A stretch of 64,000 nt of DNA from Tatumella sp. JGM91 (lineage in GTDB: Bacteria; Pseudomonadota; Gammaproteobacteria; Enterobacterales; Enterobacteriaceae), in the NCBI RefSeq assembly GCF_018257575.1, contig NZ_JAERJP010000002.1, positions 1-64,000 on the forward strand. Direction: 5' to 3'. Under the pieces are notes generated by a model. That model saw only the letters and a program-made list of their open reading frames with translations, was not told the origin of the DNA and ran no database searches. This document shows, one piece after another, positions 56,627-64,000 of the stretch. How positions within the stretch are numbered: position 1 is the stretch's first letter; each line of letters opens with the position of its first letter. Made by a program: the position numbers and the translations under genes.

Positions 56627-58936
56627 ATGAAATTTAAACGTCAGATCAAACCGTATCGCGCGGCCGCCGGTGGCTGGGGCTCTCTGGAAGCGACCACCCG
56701 TTATGTATTTGAAAGTAAAGCTGTATTGAAAAATATGCGTAACCTGCTGCGCATGAATAAGGCCCGTGGCTTCGATTGTCCGGGCTGTGCCTGGGGGGAC
56801 GATAACAAAAGCACTTTCAGCTTTTGCGAAAATGGTGCCAAGGCCGTCACCTGGGAAGCAACACGCCGCAAAGTGGATAATGATTTTTTTGCGGCCCATT
56901 CTGTCAGCCGTTTGTATGCAGAAAGTGATTACTTTCTGGAATACCAGGGCCGCCTGACACACCCCCTGTCTTATAACCCCGAGACCGATCACTATGAACC
57001 CGTAAGCTGGGAAGATGCTTTTGCATTGATCGCAAAACATATCCGGCAGATGGATAACCCTGACCAGATTGAACTCTATACCTCTGGACGCGCCAGTAAC
57101 GAGGCCTCCTGGCTGTACCAGTTATTTGGCCGGATGCTGGGTACCAATAATTTCCCTGACTGTTCGAATATGTGTCATGAAGCCAGCGGTACCGGACTTA
57201 AACGCAGTATTGGCGTAGGAAAAGGAACTATCCGTCTTGATGATTTTGACAGCGCTGATGCGATCTTTGTTTTTGGTCAGAATCCGGGAACCAATCACCC
57301 GCGAATGTTGCACAGTCTGCGCCATGCAGCAGACCACGGTGCAAAAATCGTTACTTTTAATACATTACGTGAGCGCGGGCTGGAACGCTTCGCTGACCCG
57401 CAGAACCCGCTGGAAGTCGTGACACCGATGGCAGGTAACATCAGTTCTTCCTACTATCAGCCAAAGCTGGGCGGAGATATGGCTGCCGTGCGCGGGATGG
57501 TAAAAGCTTTACTCGAACAGCATCGTCAGCAGCTGGCTTCAACCGGACAGGGTATTTTCGATACACAATTTATTGCCGAATATACTGTCGGAGCCGAAGC
57601 CTATCTGGCCGCGGTCGATGCAACAGACTGGCAGAAAATCATCAGCCAGTCCGGTCTGTCAGAGCCTGAGATCCGTCAGGCTGCGGCTATTTACCAAAAC
57701 TCATCACGGGTTATTTGTAGCTGGGCGATGGGAATTACGCAGCACAAACACTCGGTGGATACTGTCCGTGAGATAGTCAACCTGCAACTGTTATTCGGTC
57801 AGTTAGGTAAAAAAGGGGCAGGATTGTGCCCTGTACGTGGTCACAGTAACGTACAGGGCAACCGGACGATGGGGATTGATGAAAAACCTGGCCGTGCTTT
57901 TCTGGATGCATTAGGCAGCCATTTTAAATTCGAGCCACCACGGCAGGCCGGACATAATACGGTAGAAGCCATAGAAGCTATGTTGCGTGACGAAGTGCGG
58001 GTGCTGGTGACCCTGGGCGGTAACCTTGCCGCCGCCGCTCCGGATTCGCCACGTACTGAAGAAGCTATTCAGCGTTGTGGTCTGACGGTACATATCAGTA
58101 CTAAACTGAACCGGACACATCTGGTTCCCGGTTTCCGGAACAGCCTGATATTACCCACCCTTGGACGTACCGAAAGGGATATCCGCGGCAGTGGTCCGCA
58201 ATTTATTACCGTCGAAGACTCTTTCAGTATGGTACATGCATCAGAAGGTGTCGGTATTCCGCTGGCGGATACCCAGCGTTCTGAAACCGCGATTGTGGCA
58301 GGTATCGCCGATGCTGTACTGGGCAGTGATAGTGTCAACTGGCTGGCGATGGCGGATGATTACCGCCAGATCCGTGAGCATATTGCGGCGACCATCCCCG
58401 GATTCGGTGATTTTAACCGAAAATGTGATACGCCCGGCGGATTCTATCTGGGGAATGCTGCGGCACGCCTTGAATTTGCCACTCCGTCGGGTAAAGCTGA
58501 GTTCAATGCCTCACGTCTGCCTGACGGATTATTTCCGCAATTATCGATGGGAGAAGCCCCGTTTGTCTTACAGACTCTGCGTTCCCATGACCAGTACAAT
58601 ACTACTATCTATGGTCTGGATGACCGTTACCGCGGTGTGTATGGTCAGCGGAAAGTTGTCTTTATCAACCCGCAGGATATGGATGAACAGGGTCTGGCCG
58701 AAGGTCAGCAAGTCGATATTGAAACCCTGTGGAATGATGGTATCACCCGTCAGGTACAAGGGTTTGTGCTGGTTCCTTATAATATCCCCCGCGGCAATCT
58801 GGCGGCTTATTATCCGGAAACTAACCCGCTGGTGCCCTTATCAAGTTTTGGTGATGACAGCGGAACTCCCACCTCTAAGTCAGTACCGGTAAAAATTTCA
58901 CTGACCACAGAACCACCGTCACTGAGAATTGCCTGA
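56627..58936 (+). CDS. ydeP: FdhF/YdeP-family molybdopterin oxidoreductase
   Basis: 769 residues (E. coli YdeP 759). N-terminal Fe-S segment GFDCPGCAWGDD with a further Cys in FSFCENG; molybdopterin contacts in GRASNEASWLYQLFGRMLG and SNMCHEASGTGLKRS (the Cys may ligate Mo); VFGQNPGTNHPRM (~211); C-terminal domain DRYRGVYGQRKVVF. YdeP is linked to acid resistance in E. coli; the substrate is not known. The family is related to formate dehydrogenase H but lacks selenocysteine. Single gene with its own terminator. Confidence 0.88.
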   Translation: MKFKRQIKPYRAAAGGWGSLEATTRYVFESKAVLKNMRNLLRMNKARGFDCPGCAWGDDNKSTFSFCENGAKAVTWEATRRKVDNDFFAAHSVSRLYAESDYFLEYQGRLTHPLSYNPETDHYEPVSWEDAFALIAKHIRQMDNPDQIELYTSGRASNEASWLYQLFGRMLGTNNFPDCSNMCHEASGTGLKRSIGVGKGTIRLDDFDSADAIFVFGQNPGTNHPRMLHSLRHAADHGAKIVTFNTLRERGLERFADPQNPLEVVTPMAGNISSSYYQPKLGGDMAAVRGMVKALLEQHRQQLASTGQGIFDTQFIAEYTVGAEAYLAAVDATDWQKIISQSGLSEPEIRQAAAIYQNSSRVICSWAMGITQHKHSVDTVREIVNLQLLFGQLGKKGAGLCPVRGHSNVQGNRTMGIDEKPGRAFLDALGSHFKFEPPRQAGHNTVEAIEAMLRDEVRVLVTLGGNLAAAAPDSPRTEEAIQRCGLTVHISTKLNRTHLVPGFRNSLILPTLGRTERDIRGSGPQFITVEDSFSMVHASEGVGIPLADTQRSETAIVAGIADAVLGSDSVNWLAMADDYRQIREHIAATIPGFGDFNRKCDTPGGFYLGNAAARLEFATPSGKAEFNASRLPDGLFPQLSMGEAPFVLQTLRSHDQYNTTIYGLDDRYRGVYGQRKVVFINPQDMDEQGLAEGQQVDIETLWNDGITRQVQGFVLVPYNIPRGNLAAYYPETNPLVPLSSFGDDSGTPTSKSVPVKISLTTEPPSLRIA

Positions 58937-58950
58937 GCCATTTTGTGTAA

Positions 58951-58978
58951 AAAGCCGGAAACATCTCCGGCTTTTTTT
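58951..58978 (+). terminator. Terminator after the ydeP-like gene
   Basis: AGCCGGA / TCCGGCT stem with a 6-base loop, flanked by AAA and seven T, 15 bases after the stop. Confidence 0.85.
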
Positions 58979-59061
58979 ATCTTTCACCGTTTGGCTCTTG
59001 CCCGGGTGGCATGATTCGCGTAAAACTGTCAGCCGCTGTTAGGCCACGAAACTAAAAAACT

Positions 59062-61002
59062 ATGTTCCAGGATAATCCGCTGCTGTCGCAGCTCAAAGAA
59101 ACACTTCATGCCCAGACCCCCCGGGCTGAAGGGGTGGTAAAAGGTACCGATAAAGGTTTTGGCTTTCTGGAAGTCGATGCCCAGAAGAGCTACTTTATTC
59201 CGCCACCGCAGATGAAGAAAGTCATGCACGGTGACCGTGTGGTTGCGGTGATCCATACCAGTAATGGTAAAGAGAGTGCTGAACCTGAAACGCTGGTTGA
59301 GCCCTTCCTGTCACGATTTGTCGGTCGTATTCAGAAAAAAGATGACCGGCTGTCAATTATCCCGGACCATCCGTTACTGAAAGATGCGATCCAGTGCCGT
59401 CCGGCCCGTAACCTGGAACACAATTTTCAGGCCGGTGACTGGGCTGTCGCCGAAATGCGCCGGCACCCGCTGAAAGGTGACCGCAGTTTCTATGCGGAAC
59501 TGACCGAATTTATTACCTTTGGTGATGACCACCTGGCACCGTGGTGGGTGACACTGTCACGTCACAACCTCGAGCGGTCTGCCCCGGAAACTGCTTTTGG
59601 TGAGATGCTGGATGAAAAATTAGTGCGTGAAGATCTGACTGCGCTCGAATTTATCACCATTGACAGTGCCAGTACCGAAGATATGGATGATGCACTGTTC
59701 TGCGAACAGCTGGCCGACGGACGGCTGCGCCTTACCGTCGCGATTGCAGATCCTACCGCTTACGTGCCGGAAGGCAGTGAACTGGATAAACTGGCGTCTC
59801 TGCGGGCCTTCACCAATTATTTGCCCGGTTTCAATATTCCGATGCTGCCCCGCCAGTTATCAGACGATGTCTGCTCTCTGCGTCCGGGAGCCCGCCGGCC
59901 AGTACTTGCCTGTCATATCACCATTGATGCAGAGGGTACGCCGGACGACAATATTCACTTCTTCGCGGCATGGATTGAGTCCAAAGCTAAACTGGCTTAT
60001 GACAATGTTTCCGACTGGCTGGAAAATACCGGTGAATGGCAGCCTGCCAGTGAAGCGGTGGCACAGCAGATTACGCTATTGCATCGTTTCTGTCTGGCCC
60101 GCATTGAATGGCGTAAAACCCATGCGCTGGTGTTTAAAGACCGTCCTGATTATCGTTTTATGCTGGGTGAAAAAGGCGAAGTACTGGATATTATTGCCGA
60201 ACCACGCCGGATAGCTAACCGGATGATCGAAGAAGCAATGATTACCGCCAACATCTGTGCGGCGAAAGTTCTGGCTGATTCACTGGGCTACGGTATCTAC
60301 AACGTCCATGCCGGTTTGGATGAGGCCAATGCTGAGCAGGTTGCCGGTGTGCTGGCGGGTCATGGTATTAGCGCAGACCCTAAAGAGATCGCGACGCTGG
60401 AAGGGTTTAAAAAGATGCGCCGCGAGCTGGATAACCAGCCAACGCAATATCTGGATACCCGTATTCGTCGCTTCCAGTCTTTTGCAGAAATCAGTACCCA
60501 GCCCGCACCACATTTCGGATTAGGACTGGAGTCTTATGCTACCTGGACTTCACCGATCCGTAAATATGGTGATATGGTCAACCACCGTCTGCTGAAAGCC
60601 ATTATCCTTGGCGAACAGCAACAGGTAAAACCACCTGCTGCAGAGTTAACCACCATTATGGGTGAGCGTCGCCGCCTTAACCGTATGGCTGAGCGTGATG
60701 TCGGTGACTGGCTGTATGCCCGTTATCTGGCACCTTATGCAGGGACTGAGCAGAAATTTGCTGCAGAGATTATTGATATCTCCCGCGGCGGTATGCGTGT
60801 CCGGCTGACAGATATTGGTGCGGTTGCCTTTATCCCTGCCCCGTTCATTCATAGTGTGCGTGATGAATTAGTCTGCAGTCAGGAAAACGGGACCGCTCAG
60901 ATTAAAGGCGAAGTCCGTTATCGTGTAACCGACCTTATCGACGTAACCATTGCCGAAGTTCGCATGGAAAATCGTAACGTCGTTGCCCGTCCGGCAGTCT
61001 GA
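59062..61002 (+). CDS. rnb: Exoribonuclease II
   Basis: 646 residues (E. coli 644). Cold-shock domains at the N-terminus ([20 protein letters not shown]), the RNB catalytic domain with the Asp cluster [13 protein letters not shown] (~200-212), and a C-terminal S1 domain ([20 protein letters not shown]). It degrades RNA 3' to 5' and stalls at hairpins. In E. coli pdeR (gmr) follows; here osmB does. Confidence 0.97.
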   Translation: MFQDNPLLSQLKETLHAQTPRAEGVVKGTDKGFGFLEVDAQKSYFIPPPQMKKVMHGDRVVAVIHTSNGKESAEPETLVEPFLSRFVGRIQKKDDRLSIIPDHPLLKDAIQCRPARNLEHNFQAGDWAVAEMRRHPLKGDRSFYAELTEFITFGDDHLAPWWVTLSRHNLERSAPETAFGEMLDEKLVREDLTALEFITIDSASTEDMDDALFCEQLADGRLRLTVAIADPTAYVPEGSELDKLASLRAFTNYLPGFNIPMLPRQLSDDVCSLRPGARRPVLACHITIDAEGTPDDNIHFFAAWIESKAKLAYDNVSDWLENTGEWQPASEAVAQQITLLHRFCLARIEWRKTHALVFKDRPDYRFMLGEKGEVLDIIAEPRRIANRMIEEAMITANICAAKVLADSLGYGIYNVHAGLDEANAEQVAGVLAGHGISADPKEIATLEGFKKMRRELDNQPTQYLDTRIRRFQSFAEISTQPAPHFGLGLESYATWTSPIRKYGDMVNHRLLKAIILGEQQQVKPPAAELTTIMGERRRLNRMAERDVGDWLYARYLAPYAGTEQKFAAEIIDISRGGMRVRLTDIGAVAFIPAPFIHSVRDELVCSQENGTAQIKGEVRYRVTDLIDVTIAEVRMENRNVVARPAV

Positions 61003-61008
61003 TGTCTG

Positions 61009-61035
61009 GTGCGTACCGGATCACCCGGTACGCAC
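61009..61035 (+). terminator. Hairpin after rnb
   Basis: GTGCGTACCGG and CCGGTACGCAC form an 11-bp perfect stem with a 5-base loop, 6 bases after the rnb stop. No U-tract. Confidence 0.6.
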
Positions 61036-61291
61036 TGCTCTTCCCCCGCCTCTTGCTTGCCGTTGATCCTGCCGTCCGCTGCGCCGCTGAATTAAGAAAA
61101 ATACGAATGCTGATTCGGAATATTCACCCTTCCGCGGATGCCTGTTAAGCATAAAATAGCATCCGTTATAAATGCAGCTGACAACTGCGACATAACCGGC
61201 GTTATCTATATGTCACCCGGAGACAGGTGAATACTCATAAATTTCAGTCGTCTTATCTGCCGTTCTGCGGGGATTAATACAGGAGTTGACT

Positions 61292-61507
61292 GTGATAATC
61301 ACAAAAAAAAGCATTACCTCTGCCCTGATAGCGACACTGGTACTGTGCAGCCTGGCTGGCTGCTCTGGCTGGTCAAAACGCGACAGGAATACCGCACTGG
61401 GTGCCGGTGTCGGCGCTATTGGTGCCAATATTCTGACCGGAGGGAGTACGCTGGGTACCCTAGGTGGTGCCGCCGTCGGCGGTGTGATCGGGCGTCAGGT
61501 ACATTAG
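61292..61507 (+). CDS. osmB: Osmotically inducible lipoprotein OsmB
   Basis: 71 residues from a GTG at 61292 with AGGAG six bases ahead; a TTG two codons earlier is too close. Signal peptide with lipobox LAGC (Cys ~24), then WSKRDRNTALGAGVGAIG and a glycine-zipper C-terminus (GTLGGAAVGGVIGRQ), as in E. coli OsmB (72). Outer membrane. Induced by osmotic shock and sigma-S in E. coli. Confidence 0.92.
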   Translation: MIITKKSITSALIATLVLCSLAGCSGWSKRDRNTALGAGVGAIGANILTGGSTLGTLGGAAVGGVIGRQVH

Positions 61508-61519
61508 TTCTGTTACAGA

Positions 61520-61544
61520 GAAAAGGGCCTGAATGGCCCTTTTC
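61520..61544. terminator. Bidirectional terminator osmB/yciH
   Basis: GAAAAGGGCC and GGCCCTTTTC form a perfect 10-bp stem around TGAAT between two convergent genes. A and T runs in the arms serve both directions. Confidence 0.8.
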
Positions 61545-61559
61545 TTACCGTAATGTGTC

Positions 61560-61880
61560 TCAGCCGCCCGCCAGTTTCACTTTATAGCCTTTCGCTTCCA
61601 GCAGGGATTTGAGCAGATCACGTTTATCACCCTGAATTTCTATTTCACCCTCTTTCACTGCACCGCCGCAGCCACACTTTTTTTTCAGTTCTGCCGCCAG
61701 CACTGACAGTTGCTGATCAGCCAGATCCAGTCCGCTAATAATGCAGACCCCTTTACCTTTACGGCCACTGGTCTGACGCATAATCCGCACCGTACCATCG
61801 CCCTTTGGCCTGACGACTTGCTGAGGTTCAGGCGTTATTCTTCCGGTTTCGGTCGAGTATACCAGCGTGTCTTTAGTCAT
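61560..61880 (-). CDS. yciH: YciH, SUI1/eIF1-family protein
   Basis: 106 residues (E. coli 108). SUI1 fold: RIMRQTSGRKGKGVCIISGL (~32-51), KKKCGCGGAVKEGEIEIQGD (~67-86). Bacterial YciH can discriminate start codons in vitro; role in vivo unclear. Its ATG overlaps the pyrF stop (ATGA), so it is coupled to pyrF. Confidence 0.95.
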   Translation of the reverse strand: MTKDTLVYSTETGRITPEPQQVVRPKGDGTVRIMRQTSGRKGKGVCIISGLDLADQQLSVLAAELKKKCGCGGAVKEGEIEIQGDKRDLLKSLLEAKGYKVKLAGG

Positions 61881-62602
61881 CAGGATACCTGTAATGAATT
61901 GAGGATAGCGGAGAGTGCCGCAGCCGGGTCGGCAGCCTGAGTGACCGGGCGACCGATCACCATATAATCAACACCTGCCAGACGTGCCTGCGGCGGAGTC
62001 ATGATCCGGCGCTGATCCTGTGCTGCACTACCGGCAGGCCGTATGCCCGGGGTTACCAGTAAAAAATCATTTCCCAGTTGCTGCTTAAAAGTTACCGCTT
62101 CATGGGCTGAACAAACGACGCCGTCCAGTCCGCAATCCCTGGTCAGAGCAGCCAGATGTAATGCGTGTTCCGCCGGAGTACGCTGAATACCGATATCGGC
62201 TAAGTCACTGGCCTCCATGCTGGTCAGTACGGTAACAGCTATCAGTAACGGCGCATCTTTCCCCATCGGCTCCAGTGCTTCGCGGGCAGCATTCATCATC
62301 CGTACCCCGCCACTGGCATGGACGTTCACCATCCAGACACCAAGATCAGCAGCAGCGGCAACCGCATGGGCGACGGTATTCGGAATATCATGGAATTTGA
62401 GGTCCAGAAATACGTCAAAACCACGAGACTGTAATGTTTTCACCCATTCAGGGCCGAACCGGGTAAACATCTCTTTCCCTACTTTCAGCCGGCAGCTTTT
62501 CGGGTCAATAAGGTCAACCAACGACAGCGCGCGACGGGTATCGTCAAAATCAAGGGCGACCAGTACCGGTGAAGTAACAGAAGATGGCGATGATTCAGTC
62601 AT
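61880..62602 (-). CDS. pyrF: Orotidine 5'-phosphate decarboxylase
   Basis: 240 residues (E. coli 245). Active-site Lys and Asp in [13 protein letters not shown] (~66-78); TPGIRPAG (~183) and VIGRPVT (~220) bind phosphate. Last step of UMP synthesis. Cytoplasmic dimer. Coupled to yciH downstream and separated from lapB by a terminator, as in E. coli. Confidence 0.97.
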   Translation of the reverse strand: MTESSPSSVTSPVLVALDFDDTRRALSLVDLIDPKSCRLKVGKEMFTRFGPEWVKTLQSRGFDVFLDLKFHDIPNTVAHAVAAAADLGVWMVNVHASGGVRMMNAAREALEPMGKDAPLLIAVTVLTSMEASDLADIGIQRTPAEHALHLAALTRDCGLDGVVCSAHEAVTFKQQLGNDFLLVTPGIRPAGSAAQDQRRIMTPPQARLAGVDYMVIGRPVTQAADPAAALSAILNSLQVS

Positions 62603-62751
62603 TGCAGGGTTCCTTTAAAATCTGGCTTGCGAGCTATACGGACAAACGGCGCTTATTCTACCTGCCTGACCTGCGATGTCACCTGTTTTGCACGCTGGCA
62701 GGCCCACGATGAGTCGCTTTTATATAGTATGTTGTAACTAAAGCGGGGCTT

Positions 62752-62777
62752 AAAAATACAGGGCCCGCGGCCCCGTA
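62752..62777 (-). terminator. Terminator after lapB
   Basis: On the minus strand TACGGGGCC-GCG-GGCCCTGTA (9 bp with one wobble) is followed by TTTTT, 3 bases after the lapB stop. Confidence 0.7.
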
Positions 62778-62780
62778 CTT

Positions 62781-63950
62781 TTACTGACCGTCGAGGCCGC
62801 GGATTGGTTTTACTGAAGCCCAGCTTCTGCAGGACGGGCAGTGCCAGTAGATAGCATGGGCGGTAAAGCCGCATTTCTGGCAGCGATAGCGCGGCTTAAT
62901 ACGGATTTGCTCACCCACCATGTCCCTCAGTATCACCAGGCTCTGTTTGGCTCTGCCATCTTCCGCATCCTGCAGATAATAATTAATCAGCCGGTGGAAG
63001 CCACGGGTGGTCGGATGATGCTCCAGTTGCTTCATCAGAAATAACTGGGCAGCAGCGGATCCTTCATCGTTATCAATAATATCTGCCAGATATAATTCGG
63101 CTGCATTCCCGGTTTCTGCGGCAACACATTGCTGCAGAAACTCAACCCATAACCGGGGGGCCTCAAGCCGCTGATAACAGCCTTCCAGCAATACCAGTAT
63201 TTCGCTGACAAATTCGGAGTCCTGTTGCAGCACCCGCTGCAGTGACTGTACCGCTTTCTGTTCCTCACCCTGTTCGATAAAAATACGGCCCTGCATAATG
63301 GATACCCGGGCACAGTTTTTATCAGCCGATTCACCTTTACGCAGTAGTCCCATCGCTTTATCAAGATCATCGCTGCTCATGGCCTGTAACGCCAGCTCAC
63401 AGTAGAAATGGGCGATTTCCATTTTATGTTTAGTTTTACCCAGTTTCACCAGACGTTCGGCCGTCTCGATAGCCTGTGTCCAGTCGCTGGTCTGCTGATA
63501 GATCAGTAATAATTGCTGTAACGCCCCTTCGCGAAAATCTGTTTCATCAGTGAGCTGGCTAAACATATCTTCTGCCCGGTCATACAAACCGGCAGCCAGA
63601 TAATCCCGCCCCAGTTGCTGAATGGCCAGCAAACGCTGATCATAGTCGAGGGACGTACTTTCCATCAGCGACTGGTGAATACGAATAGCGCGGTCTACCT
63701 CGCCCCGTGAGCGGAATAAATTCCCGAGGGTCAGATGCGCTTCAATAGTCCCGCTGTCTTCTTTAAGCATATCAAGGAACAGGTCAACAGCTTTATCCTG
63801 CTGGTTAGACAGTAAAAAGTTAACCCCGGCAACGTAGTCCCGCGACAGACGGTTCGCTTCCTGTTTTTTGTCTTGTTGCGCACTGCGGCGGCCCATATAC
63901 CAGCCATATGCCGCCGCAACAGGCAATAACAGAAACAGCAGTTCAAGCAT
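62781..63950 (-). CDS. lapB: LapB (YciM), LPS assembly regulator
   Basis: 389 residues, as in E. coli. An N-terminal anchor (MLELLFLLLPVAAAYGWYMG) is followed by about nine TPR repeats (~35-330) and a C-terminal rubredoxin-like zinc ribbon, CQKCGF...CPSC (~357-374). It guides FtsH to LpxC and so limits LPS synthesis; it is controlled by YejM/PbgA. Essential in E. coli. The lapA gene lies just upstream. Confidence 0.97.
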   Translation of the reverse strand: MLELLFLLLPVAAAYGWYMGRRSAQQDKKQEANRLSRDYVAGVNFLLSNQQDKAVDLFLDMLKEDSGTIEAHLTLGNLFRSRGEVDRAIRIHQSLMESTSLDYDQRLLAIQQLGRDYLAAGLYDRAEDMFSQLTDETDFREGALQQLLLIYQQTSDWTQAIETAERLVKLGKTKHKMEIAHFYCELALQAMSSDDLDKAMGLLRKGESADKNCARVSIMQGRIFIEQGEEQKAVQSLQRVLQQDSEFVSEILVLLEGCYQRLEAPRLWVEFLQQCVAAETGNAAELYLADIIDNDEGSAAAQLFLMKQLEHHPTTRGFHRLINYYLQDAEDGRAKQSLVILRDMVGEQIRIKPRYRCQKCGFTAHAIYWHCPSCRSWASVKPIRGLDGQ

Positions 63951-63956
63951 GACGAA

Positions 63957-64000
63957 TTATTCCTTCACCACAGCTTTACCGTTCGCTGTCGTTACCGCAG
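63957..64000 (-). CDS. lapA: LapA (YciS), C-terminal end (cut by window edge)
   Basis: Only the last 14 codons are in the window: AVTTANGKAVVKE then TAA at 63957-63959, six bases before lapB. The position directly before lapB and the basic tail fit lapA, a small membrane protein of the LPS-assembly pair. Recognition rests on position. Confidence 0.6.
   Translation of the reverse strand, partial: AVTTANGKAVVKE

Overview
This is 64 kb of chromosome from an enterobacterium. Almost every gene has a clear Escherichia coli counterpart, and whole blocks keep the E. coli gene order: ynfB, ynfD-like, bioD2, mlc, ynfL, ynfM; fnr-uspE; ydgH-ydgI; rstAB; asr-ydgU-ydgD; ydbH-ynbE; ldhA; ttcA-fnrS-zntB; tpx-tyrR-ycjFX-pspDCBA-pspF-sapABCDF-fabI; rnb-osmB-yciH-pyrF-lapBA. 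Many genes found between these blocks in E. coli are missing (speG, ynfC, mdtIJ, pntAB, folM, hslJ, ydbL, pspE, pdeR/gmr), and some local genes are added. That suggests a fairly compact, non-Escherichia member, possibly the Erwinia/Pantoea/Tatumella side of the order. This is inferred from gene content and protein divergence, not from a marker gene.

Layout. 1-2.6 kb is a decayed accessory edge. An IS3-family element end cuts off a probable type VI secretion effector, followed by an internally deleted ISNCY/IS1202-type element and gene-free sequence. 2.6-8.2 kb holds single genes: a YagU-like membrane protein, ybiI, ygjP, a small secreted protein, a broken secreted peptide, then convergent hpxO and guaD for purine breakdown. 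8.5-17 kb is ydfG, two small exported proteins, bioD2, mlc, the divergent pair ynfL/ynfM, cytochrome b561, sotB and a YegP-like protein. 17-28 kb holds fnr, uspE, ydgH, an APC antiporter, an unknown gene, rstAB coupled to an M32 carboxypeptidase, then asr, ydgU and ydgD. 28-40 kb holds hrpA, azoR, the ydbH-ynbE envelope pair, ldhA, a DUF333 lipoprotein, ttcA, the small RNA FnrS, zntB and tpx. 40-54 kb is tyrR, the phage-shock and ycjXF genes, pspF, the sap peptide-transport operon with an extra lipoprotein gene, and fabI. 54-64 kb is a CMD-like protein, a LysR regulator and a YdeP-type molybdoenzyme, then rnb, osmB, yciH, pyrF, lapB and the end of lapA.

Regulatory links within the window: FNR (17.4 kb) should activate the FnrS small RNA (38.4 kb), which has a near-perfect FNR site at about -42. 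RstA (22.6 kb) should activate asr (26.4 kb), whose upstream region has a good match to the published RstA box. PspF (46.5 kb) should drive pspABCD through a textbook sigma-54 promoter in the shared intergenic region.

I found no tRNA or rRNA genes, CRISPR arrays, prophage or complete mobile element. I also found no clearly novel multi-gene system. The most unusual points are the lipoprotein gene inside the sap operon, the missing YdbL partner of the YdbH-YnbE bridge, the peptidase gene coupled to rstAB, the CMD-like fusion protein without a CxxC motif, and a tiny secreted peptide broken at an A8 tract.
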